Shown one piece after another: positions 1 through 6,010 of a stretch of 6,239 nucleotides of DNA; the stretch's first letter is position 1, and the number at the start of each line of letters is the position of its first letter. Where the stretch lies: positions 1-6,239 of the forward strand of contig CANNEJ010000098.1 in assembly GCA_947503585.1 (NCBI GenBank), in the 5' to 3' direction. A program made the translations under genes and the position numbers. Below the pieces are notes generated by a model. That model ran no database searches and was not told the origin of the DNA. It saw nothing but the letters and a program-made list of their open reading frames with translations. The DNA comes from Anaerolineales bacterium (lineage in GTDB: Bacteria; Chloroflexota; Anaerolineae; Anaerolineales; UBA11657).

Positions 1-213
1 CTACTACCTTGCAGGGGGCGCCGTCGGAACGCCTGGCGTTGCGGAGGTGAGCTTGGTAACCAAGCGGGTAAACAGGTGTGGCGCAGTGCACCTGCCTGTT
101 GTCACCCAGCGGATGCAGAGCGCAATCAGGCACTGCACCGCGATGAAAGCAGCGGTCGTCTAATTCCGCTGGCGCAGAGACACCAGTGTTAAGACCTGCG
201 ATGTGTCGGCAGA
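1..213. other. Unassigned stretch with clustered short inverted repeats
   Basis: No gene is recognised here. One plus-strand frame is open from the window edge to a TAA at 161-163 (it begins YYLAGGAVGTPG and ends MKAAVV), and another is open to a TAA at 190-192. Neither resembles a family I know; either could be the tail of an upstream gene or chance. Inverted repeats are visible: GCTTGG/CCAAGC (51-56 with 60-65, 3-nt loop), CAGGTG/CACCTG (73-78 with 89-94), the competing AACAGG/CCTGTT (71-76 with 95-100), and CAGCGG/CCGCTG (150-155 with 166-171). None is followed by a T run, so they do not look like intrinsic terminators. I looked for RNase P, SRP, tmRNA and common riboswitch signatures and saw none. 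Confidence 0.3.
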
Positions 214-219
214 TATAAT
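189..219 (+). promoter_or_regulatory. Candidate sigma70 promoter for pepF
   Basis: A perfect -10 box TATAAT lies at 214-219. The best upstream partner is TTAAGA at 189-194, which matches TTGACA at 4 of 6 positions but with a long 19-base spacer. Transcription would start near 226, leaving a leader of about 40 bases before the pepF ATG at 268. The -10 box is convincing and the -35 weak; the call rests on position and the exact hexamer. Confidence 0.45.
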
Positions 220-267
220 GCAGACTGATTGCCGAGAAATATTCTGCGAACGGAGACCAGCGTAACT

Positions 268-2014
268 ATGAGTGCATCAGATCTGCCAGCCCGAGACAAT
301 GTGCCCGAAAACTACAAATGGAATGCAAGCAGTGTGTTTGCCTCGCGCGCTGCCTGGGAGGCAGAATTTAAACGCGCGATGAGCTCGGTGGCGCGCGTGC
401 GGCGCCATAGCGGACTGATTGGCAAAGGCCGCACGCAATTGCTTGCAGCGATGCGTGACATTGAGGCGCTCACGCGCCGCACGGGGCGGCTTGTAACCTA
501 CGCTGTGATGGACCACCGGGCAGGTCATGTCAGCGCAATCCTTTTTGGATCCGCAACTGTTGCGGGTTGGGCGCACGAAGCTGCGCCAGTGGATGAAGGC
601 GGAGCCATTGCTGGCGAAATACGCGCACTACTACGACGATCTGTTTCGCAAACAGAAACACGTGCGTTCAGCCGAGGTGGAGGAAGTGCTGGGCATGCTT
701 GCAGATCCGTTTAGTGGCCCGCACATGCTCAATAACATGCTCACCAGCGCAGACTTTCAATTCCGGCCGGCGCGCAGCACTGCGGGTGTGGAGCTGCCAG
801 TTGCGCAAAGCACGTTTGACGAACTCATGGCAAACCCCGACCGTGAGGTGCGGCGCACCGCTTTTGAAAGCTACACGGGGCAATACCTTGCATTTAAAAA
901 TACCTCAGCACAAAATCTGGTGAGCAGCATCAAACAAAACGTGCTGATGATGCGGGCACGACGCCAGCGGACAACGCTTGATATGGCGCTTTTCGAGAGC
1001 AACATCCCGGGGCGCGTCTTCACAAACCTGCTCTCAATTTTTCGGAAGAACCTGCCGACGTGGCACAAGTACTGGGCGGTGCGCAAGCGCGCGCTGGCCG
1101 TGGACACCCTGCAGCCTTACGACATCTGGGCGCCAATGGCAGCGAGTCGGCCATCGGTTACGTACGAGCAGGCGGTGGATTGGGTGTGCGCTGGTATGGC
1201 GCCGCTTGGCGAAGATTATGTGCAAGCCATGCGGCGCGGGTGTTTGGAGCAGCGCTGGGTGGACTCCATGCCCAGCAAAGGCAAAACCGACGGTGCATTT
1301 TCGGCCGGCTCGCCTGGCACGCATCCTTTTATTTTGATGAGCTGGGACCACAATATTTTCAGCGTAAGCACATTGGCACACGAGCTTGGCCATTCCATGC
1401 ATTCCTACATGGCGTGGCAAACCCAGCCGCTGGTTTACTCCAACTACTCGCTGTTTGTTGCGGAGGTTGCTTCAAACTTTAATCAAGCCATGACGCGCGG
1501 CCATTTGTTAAAGTCAAACACAGAGAAGGCGTTCCAGATTAATGTGCTTGAAGAGGCGCTCTCCAACTTTCATCGCTACTTTTTCATCATGCCCACACTG
1601 GCGCGCTTTGAGCTTGAGGTGCACCAGCGCATCGAGCGCGGCGCCGGCCTCACAGCCTCCGACTTGAATGCATTGATGGCGGACTTGTTCACCGAGGGCT
1701 ATGGCGAGCAAATGCATGTGGATCGCGAGCAGGTGGGAATCACCTGGGCTACCTTTGGCCACATGTATAGCGACTACTATGTTTACCAGTATGCCACCGG
1801 CATCTCCGGTGCCAACGCACTTGCCAAGCGCATTTTGGATGGCGTGCCCGGTGCAGCGGGAGCTTATGTGGATTTTCTAAAAGCGGGCGGATCGCAATAT
1901 CCGCTTGAGCTGCTTAAGAAGGCCGGTGTCAATCTGGCTACGCCCAAGCCGGTTGAGTCGGCCTTTGGCGTCCTGTCTGAATACGTGGACAAATTGGATG
2001 AGCTAACGCGCTGA
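268..2014 (+). pseudogene. pepF: Oligoendopeptidase F-like M3B metallopeptidase, frameshifted
   Basis: This is an M3B (PepF/thimet-like) cytoplasmic zinc endopeptidase that cleaves short peptides. The N-terminal part reads in one frame from ATG 268 (MSASDLPARDNVPENYKWN) through RLVTYAVMDH near 510. The family then resumes one base over, at about 518 (GQVMSAQSFLDPQLL), and continues to TGA 2012-2014. HELGH is at 1379-1393 and the presumed third zinc ligand Glu (VAEVAS) at 1463-1465. The family C-terminal signature YVYQYATG and the LKAGGSQYPLELLKKAG stretch are intact. About 580 codons remain, against roughly 600 usual. From family memory, YA to SFLDP normally spans about 30 residues but here only a dozen, so a short deletion probably accompanies the shift. 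ATG 268 is preferred over TTG 229 because it lies well downstream of the promoter with a GGAG at 252-255, although that spacing is long. ATG 527 could restart translation but has no good ribosome site and would lack the N-terminal helical region. Confidence 0.85.
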
Positions 2015-2142
2015 TGATTGCTTTGAGGCGTTCGCTGCAGACTGGGGCACTCTTGAAAGCAGCGGACGCACTTCTTATGGTTGGCTGGGGCAGCATGACA
2101 GCTGGGTCTGACCCCGAATGTTCAGCGACGCGTAATGCCTGA
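2014..2142 (+). CDS. Possible 42-residue ORF bridging pepF and the FAD gene
   Basis: An ATG at 2014-2016 shares its A with the pepF stop (TGATG overlap). The frame stays open for 42 codons to TGA 2140-2142, overlapping the start of the next gene by eight bases. The product begins MIALRRSLQTGALL and ends SDPECSATRNA. It has a short mildly hydrophobic middle (ALLMVGWGSM) but no clear membrane segment, and resembles no family I know. No good Shine-Dalgarno sequence precedes it, so expression would depend on coupling to pepF translation. It fills nearly all of the pepF-to-FAD gap, which fits either a genuine coupled small gene or chance in GC-rich sequence. It also contains the GGGTC-T-GACCC element. 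Confidence 0.2.
   Translation: MIALRRSLQTGALLKAADALLMVGWGSMTAGSDPECSATRNA
2104..2114. repeat. GGGTC-T-GACCC inverted repeat
   Basis: Five-base perfect arms GGGTC (2104-2108) and GACCC (2110-2114) flank a single T, followed by C at 2115. From memory, near-identical GGGGTCTGACCCC strings are scattered in many proteobacterial genomes, often near REP-associated tyrosine transposases. Here it stands alone just upstream of the FAD gene, so it may be an eroded repeat or a short regulatory dyad. Confidence 0.3.
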
Positions 2143-3145
2143 ACGATCCGCGCCGGTTGATGTGTTGATTGTGGGTGCCGGCCTTGCCGGGCTTTGCGCT
2201 GCGCGTGAGTTGCAGCGCGCCGGGCGCAGCGTGTGCGTGCTGGACAAAGGGCGCGGCGTTGGCGGCCGGCTGGCATCGCGCCGCATGGGTGCTGCAGTGC
2301 TGGACCATGGCGCCCAGTACTTCACGCTGCGCAGCGTGCAGGCGCGCAATCTGCTGGCCGCATGGTTTGAAGACGGCACGCTGCAAGAGTGGGCGCGCGG
2401 TTTTGCGCTGGCGGGCGGTGGCCGGAAGCTGGACGAAGTGCCGCGCTACATTGTTCCGCAGGGGATGAACGGGCTGGCCAAGCTGCTGGCTGAGGGATTG
2501 CCGGTAACGACCAGCGCGCGGGTTGCGAGTGTGCGGACCGGTGGTGCAGGTTGGGTGGTGCAAACGGAATCCGGCGAAGAATATGATGCACGCACACTGC
2601 TCCTGACTGCGCCGGTGCCGCAGAGTTTGGCGCTGCTTGCCGCCGGCGATGTACAGATAGATGCGGTACAAGCGGCTGCGCTGGCCGGCATTGAATACAA
2701 GCGCTGCATTGCGCTGCTGGCCTGCCTGTACGGACCGAGTGCTGTGCCCGCGCCAGGCGCAGTCTGGTTTGATGGCGAGCCGGTTTCATGGCTGGCTGAC
2801 AACGCGCAAAAGCGATCTCCAAAGGATGCGGATGGGGCGCTCACCATTCACGCGGGCCCGGAGTACAGCCTTGAAAATTGGGATGAGCCGGACGAGATGG
2901 TGACGCGCGAGCTGTTTGGCGCAGTCCATCGTTATTTGGGGGCGGCTGTGCGCGAGTCACAACTGCAGCGCTGGCGCTACAGCCAGCCAGTCAATCCGCT
3001 CGCTGAGCGTTGCGTCGTGAGCAGTGCCGGTGGCGTGCCCGTAATTTTTGCCGGTGATGCATTTGGCGGGCCGCGGGTTGAGGGTGCCATACTCTCCGGA
3101 CTTGCGGCTGCGGAAGCAATTGTTGCGCTGGTGCCGCTAGCGTAA
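2135..3145 (+). CDS. Renalase-like FAD-dependent oxidoreductase
   Basis: This is a 336-residue soluble flavoprotein of the bacterial renalase-like group (COG3380 type). The N-terminal dinucleotide fold shows GAGLAG at residues 14-19 and an acidic residue, D37, ending the second strand (VLDKG). It is followed by GRGVGGRLASRR (39-50) and LDHGAQYFTLR (56-66), hallmarks of this group. The C-terminal FAD-closing motif FAGDAFGGPRVEGAILSG spans about 305-322. Characterised bacterial renalases oxidise aberrant dihydro-NAD(P) isomers back to NAD(P) using oxygen; that function is inferred here from family membership only. ATG 2135 is the only standard start after an in-frame TGA just upstream, but no strong Shine-Dalgarno precedes it, so it may rely on coupling with the overlapping small ORF. 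Length and motifs look complete. A generic amine-oxidase-like FAD protein with another substrate is the alternative. Confidence 0.8.
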   Translation: MPERSAPVDVLIVGAGLAGLCAARELQRAGRSVCVLDKGRGVGGRLASRRMGAAVLDHGAQYFTLRSVQARNLLAAWFEDGTLQEWARGFALAGGGRKLDEVPRYIVPQGMNGLAKLLAEGLPVTTSARVASVRTGGAGWVVQTESGEEYDARTLLLTAPVPQSLALLAAGDVQIDAVQAAALAGIEYKRCIALLACLYGPSAVPAPGAVWFDGEPVSWLADNAQKRSPKDADGALTIHAGPEYSLENWDEPDEMVTRELFGAVHRYLGAAVRESQLQRWRYSQPVNPLAERCVVSSAGGVPVIFAGDAFGGPRVEGAILSGLAAAEAIVALVPLA

Positions 3146-3152
3146 AGTGCGC

Positions 3153-3181
3153 CCGGCCAGCCCGGGTTGGGCTTTTGCCGG
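3153..3181 (+). terminator. Candidate intrinsic terminator after the renalase-like gene
   Basis: An inner stem AGCCC (3159-3163) pairs with GGGCT (3169-3173) around a 5-base loop and runs into TTTT at 3173-3176. An outer stem CCGGC (3153-3157) can pair with GCCGG (3177-3181). It lies eight bases after the TAA at 3143-3145. The T run is short, so termination may be partial. Confidence 0.4.
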
Positions 3182-3228
3182 CAATGCACCTGAAGCCTGC
3201 GGTGGCAGTGCACCGCACCGCACGCTGA

Positions 3229-3262
3229 TTCAATGTGTGTTGAGTAAATGTAAAATAATATT
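3229..3262 (+). promoter_or_regulatory. AT-rich patch, possible promoter of the DAO-family gene
   Basis: An abrupt AT-rich patch in GC-rich surroundings contains TAATAT at 3256-3261, a plausible -10 box, and TTGAGT at 3240-3245. These two are only 10 bases apart, so they cannot be a normal pair, and no good -35 sits 16-18 bases upstream of TAATAT. The patch lies between a candidate terminator and the next gene, which is where a promoter is expected. The exact boxes are uncertain. Confidence 0.3.
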
Positions 3263-3295
3263 CACCTTGGAACTGCGTTATGCTCATGACTAACC

Positions 3296-3301
3296 GAGGA
3301 A
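3296..3301 (+). promoter_or_regulatory. Strong Shine-Dalgarno fixing a TTG start
   Basis: GAGGAA at 3296-3301 precedes the TTG at 3310 by eight bases. It is the clearest ribosome binding site in the window. It supports TTG rather than any later GTG, since the residues encoded after TTG (KTENFWAEQFPYP) match the N-terminal style of this oxidase family. Confidence 0.7.
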
Positions 3302-3309
3302 ATTGATTC

Positions 3310-4584
3310 TTGAAAACTGAAAACTTTTGGGCGGAGCAGTTTCCGTACCCAAATAATATTGCCGTATGCGCACAGCTGCCGGAGCGGGTGGATGTTGCGA
3401 TTGTGGGCGGCGGCTTTACCGGCATGAATGCGGCGCTAGTGCTGGCGCAAGCTGGTGCGCGGGTGGCGGTGCTGGAGCAAAATACATTCGGGTGGGGGGC
3501 TAGTTCGCGCAACGGCGGTATGTTGACGCCCGGCCTCAAGGCGCCGTTGAGCTGGATTCGCAAAACGCACGGGCTGGAGCTGGCGCGTCATTTTTGGGGT
3601 TGGGCGCTTGAGTCGATCGACCATGTGGAGCGCGTGGTAACTGACAACAACATCGCGTGTGACTGGCGGCGCAGCGGGCATCTGGCGCTGGCAACCAAGC
3701 CGGCGCACTTCGAGCGCTTCCGTTCCAATCTCGCAATGCTGGATCGCGACTTTGGCTATCGCAACGGGCGCTTGCTCGCGCCATCTGAATTAGCATCAGA
3801 GATTGGCAGCACTGCCTTTCATGGGGCTGTGGTTGATGAGGTTTCCGGCAGCGTGCACCCGGCCAAATATGCGTTTGGGCTGGCAGCTGCGGTGGCGCGC
3901 AGCGGCGCGCTTTTGTGCGAAGACACGCGCGTGTTGAACCTGCAGGCGGAGACCGGCGGGCATGCGCTGCGCACCAATCGCGGCACGCTGCACGCCCGCG
4001 AAGTGCTGCTGGCCACCAACGGCTACACCACCAACTTGAACTTTCGCGCGCGCTCGGGAATCTTTCCGGTTGGCAGTTACATCATCGTGACCGAGCCGCT
4101 GCCGCCTGCGCTGCAAGCGGAGCTCAGCCCGCGCGGCCGCATGATGTACGACAGCGCCAACTTTCTGATCTACTTCCGCCTCACGCCCGATGGGCGCATG
4201 TTGTTTGGCGGCCGCAACAATCTTTCAACCACGCTGGACTTGGTTGACAGCAAGCGGCGGCTGCAGGAGCGCATGGTGGCGGTGTACCCGCAGTTGCGCG
4301 ATACGCCCGTGACGCACTCGTGGACAGGCAAGCTCGGCATCACTTTTGATTTGATGCCGCACATCGGGCGTGTGAATGGTGTGCACTATGCCTACGGTTA
4401 TTGCGGCCACGGCGTTTCAATTTCCAGCTACCTCGGCCGGGAGGTTGGCGAGCTGCTGGCGGGCAAGCGTGCGGCAAGTGCATTCCTCACCATCCCCCAT
4501 CCGCGCAATCCGGTGGCATTTTTCGAGCGCTTGTTTTTGCCGTTTGTGGCGCAGTGGTACCGGCTGCAGGATTGGCTGGGCTAA
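3310..4584 (+). CDS. DAO-family FAD-dependent oxidase, PuuB/OrdL-like
   Basis: This is a 424-residue FAD-dependent oxidase of the DAO fold (COG0665), most like gamma-glutamylputrescine oxidase PuuB, which is about 426 residues long. The FAD-binding motif VGGGFTG lies at residues 32-38 with an acidic residue, E56, ending the next strand. The family block FGWGASSRNGG spans 60-70. GYCGHGVSISSYLGRE (363-378) is the C-terminal flavin-contacting segment. The tail FLPFVAQWYRLQDWLG aligns in style with the PuuB tail. Such enzymes oxidise an amine carbon and release an aldehyde or imine plus hydrogen peroxide; the substrate cannot be told from sequence. No puu genes (synthetase, aldehyde dehydrogenase, hydrolase) lie beside it, so a polyamine role is only a possibility. 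It starts with TTG behind a strong ribosome site. thpR follows 35 bases later on the same strand and may be cotranscribed. Confidence 0.8.
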   Translation: MKTENFWAEQFPYPNNIAVCAQLPERVDVAIVGGGFTGMNAALVLAQAGARVAVLEQNTFGWGASSRNGGMLTPGLKAPLSWIRKTHGLELARHFWGWALESIDHVERVVTDNNIACDWRRSGHLALATKPAHFERFRSNLAMLDRDFGYRNGRLLAPSELASEIGSTAFHGAVVDEVSGSVHPAKYAFGLAAAVARSGALLCEDTRVLNLQAETGGHALRTNRGTLHAREVLLATNGYTTNLNFRARSGIFPVGSYIIVTEPLPPALQAELSPRGRMMYDSANFLIYFRLTPDGRMLFGGRNNLSTTLDLVDSKRRLQERMVAVYPQLRDTPVTHSWTGKLGITFDLMPHIGRVNGVHYAYGYCGHGVSISSYLGREVGELLAGKRAASAFLTIPHPRNPVAFFERLFLPFVAQWYRLQDWLG

Positions 4585-4619
4585 GCTAAGCACAGGCTCT
4601 GCCAGCGCGGCCACAGCAG

Positions 4620-5199
4620 ATGCGCGCTTTTGTTGCCATCGAACTGCCGCCGATTGTGCAGACCGGCTTTGGCCGGCGTGGGTGCGCAACTGCGCGCCGC
4701 TCTTCCCAATCAACGCGTGCGCTGGGTGGCGCCCAGTCACATTCATCTCACAATAAAATTTCTGGGCGAGATTTCAAGCATGCAGGCCGATGATTTGGCC
4801 GGCGATTTGCTGCCCGTGGCGGTTCAACTGCTGCCTATCCGGCTAGCTTTGGGAGCTGCCGGATGCTTCTCGCAACGCGGCATGCCCGGCGCCTTGTGGG
4901 TGGGGCTGAGCGGCGAGAAAACGCCCCTCAATGGCCTCCAGCGCGCCGTGGAGGCCGCTGCGCTGGCGCGGGGACACCAGCCAGAAACGCGCGCCTTCCG
5001 GCCGCATCTGACGCTTGGGCGCTTTGGGGCGGGCCTGCCGGCAGCGGCGGCCGGGCAAGTGGCGGCTGCCCTGCAAAAAGTTGAGGTGCCGCTAAACGGG
5101 CATTGGATCGCCAGTGATTTTTCTTTGATGCGCAGTGAGTTGCTGGCCACCGGCGCAAAATATACGCGCCTGCACAAGTTCGCATTTGGAGGCCACTGA
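4620..5199 (+). pseudogene. thpR: RNA 2',3'-cyclic phosphodiesterase (LigT/2H family), frameshifted
   Basis: ThpR belongs to the 2H phosphoesterases and hydrolyses RNA 2',3'-cyclic phosphates to 2'-phosphates. The true N-terminus MRAFVAIELPPIVQ reads from ATG 4620. The rest of the family pattern (GAQLRAALPNQRVRWVAPSH) is in the next frame from about 4660-4681. One extra base between about 4653 and 4682 explains the shift; removing one base there restores family spacing to around 192 residues. Candidate sites include the GGG at 4680-4682. Both catalytic HxTx motifs are present: HLTI at 4744-4755 and HLTL at 5005-5016, each in its usual context (IKFLGE after the first, FRP before the second). 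No classical slippery heptamer is seen, so programmed shifting is unlikely. The ATG lacks a strong ribosome site. It may be an inactivated gene or a one-base sequence error. Confidence 0.8.
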
Positions 5200-5281
5200 T
5201 CGACTGGCCGAGCTGTGGCGCATCGGTTGAGCAGTCAGGCGGCGCCGCTGCAGGGTTTCTAATTGCTGGCAGTGCGTCGGT
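5200..5281. other. Convergent intergenic gap, thpR to mobA
   Basis: This short gap separates two genes whose 3' ends face each other. It contains a perfect 10-base palindrome, GCGGCGCCGC (5239-5248), but with no loop and no flanking T or A run, so I do not call a terminator. Nothing else is seen. Confidence 0.4.
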
Positions 5282-5884
5282 TTAGAGTTTGGCCGGAGCG
5301 CTAATCACGGCCGCAAGCTCATCCGGCGTGTTCACATTATTAAAAGACACGCCCGCCGGGTCAAACACTTCAATCTCTGCGCGTTGCACAATGCGTACGG
5401 TGCACGCGCCAAAGAAGCTTGTGATCTTCAGGCGCTTGGCTTGCAAGCAGGCCAGCATCGCGCTGGCGCAGCTCTTTGAGTACACCGCATGCAGCGGCTC
5501 GGGGAATTCGCCCCACTGCGGAACGATGGCGTCAGCGGCGTGGCGCGCTGCAATCAGATACGCCAGCAGCGCCGGGTTGAGCCGCGGCATGTCGCATGCC
5601 ACGACAAGTACATGCGGCCAGCGCGCAGCCTGCACCGCTGTGTACAAGCCGCCCAGCGAGCCGTGCTCCGGAAACTCATCGCCAAACATTGGCAATTGCA
5701 GGTGGGCGTATTGCGCGGGCGTGTTGGTAACCAGAATTGTTTCGCGGCACAGGCTGGCGACGGCAGCGCGCACGAGTTCAATCATGGGGCGGCCGTGCAC
5801 CGGCAGCACGCCCTTGTCGGTGCCCATGCGCGTGCTCTTGCCGCCCGCAAGTATTGCGGCCGTCACTTCAGGAGTGGTATGCAT
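5282..5884 (-). CDS. mobA: Molybdenum cofactor guanylyltransferase
   Basis: MobA transfers GMP from GTP to molybdopterin, forming the guanine dinucleotide form of the molybdenum cofactor used by DMSO-reductase-family enzymes in bacteria; it acts in the cytoplasm. The 200-residue product matches the family length. The nucleotide-binding signature LAGGKSTRMGTDK lies at residues 12-24. EHGSLGGLYTAV (73-84) corresponds to the usual GPLxG segment, with Ser in place of Pro. ACDMPRL (96-102) supplies the metal-binding Asp98. FNNVNTPDEL (181-190) is the typical C-terminal motif. The ATG at 5884-5882 is the first usable start after an in-frame stop; its ribosome site is weak. It converges with thpR and lies downstream of the YfiT-like gene on the same strand, 126 bases away. 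No other molybdenum cofactor gene is visible in the window. Confidence 0.93.
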   Translation of the reverse strand: MHTTPEVTAAILAGGKSTRMGTDKGVLPVHGRPMIELVRAAVASLCRETILVTNTPAQYAHLQLPMFGDEFPEHGSLGGLYTAVQAARWPHVLVVACDMPRLNPALLAYLIAARHAADAIVPQWGEFPEPLHAVYSKSCASAMLACLQAKRLKITSFFGACTVRIVQRAEIEVFDPAGVSFNNVNTPDELAAVISAPAKL

Positions 5885-5889
5885 CCGGG

Positions 5890-6006
5890 CTAAATGTTCG
5901 CGCCGGGCAGCAGGCTGGCGCTGAAAGATTCAGGCACTGTGATTTGGGAAAGCCACACTTGCGGCGCGGTCAGTACCCGCGGGGATGCATCAACACCGGC
6001 TGCGCG
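5890..6006 (-). other. Gap between mobA and the YfiT-like gene, short startless open frame
   Basis: A minus-strand frame is open for 38 codons, from just after a TAA (6009-6007) to a TAG (5892-5890) six bases before mobA. It has no ATG; an internal GTG would give only about 22 residues. The reading (it includes APQVWLSQITVPESFSASLL) looks protein-like but matches nothing I know. It may be a relic or chance. I see no convincing promoter or hairpin in this gap. Confidence 0.2.
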
Positions 6007-6010
6007 TTAA

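Noticed and set aside
1..213. Known structural RNA (RNase P, SRP, tmRNA) or riboswitch
   Set aside because: None of the conserved sequence cores I know for these RNAs is present; only generic hairpins are seen.
500..530. Programmed ribosomal frameshifting in pepF
   Set aside because: No slippery heptamer or stop-codon arrangement of the known kind is seen, and the missing residues at the junction argue for a deletion.
527..2014. The C-terminal pepF frame as an independent complete gene starting at ATG 527
   Set aside because: Family-like residues (GQV) continue upstream of ATG 527, the ribosome site is poor, and the matching N-terminus lies just upstream in another frame.
2075..2671. 198-codon minus-strand open frame opposite the renalase-like gene
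   Set aside because: It is antisense to a gene with clear flavoprotein motifs; its composition is rich in His, Arg, Gln and Pro as expected of an antisense shadow, and no family motif is visible.
2991..3563. 190-codon minus-strand open frame across the gap before the DAO-family gene
   Set aside because: It overlaps two well-supported genes on the opposite strand and shows no recognisable domain.
5239..5248. GCGGCGCCGC palindrome as a bidirectional terminator between thpR and mobA
   Set aside because: A perfect palindrome with no loop and no flanking T or A tract is not a credible intrinsic terminator.
5289..5924. 211-codon plus-strand open frame opposite mobA
   Set aside because: mobA motifs on the minus strand are decisive; this frame is Ser/Ala/Arg-rich shadow sequence.
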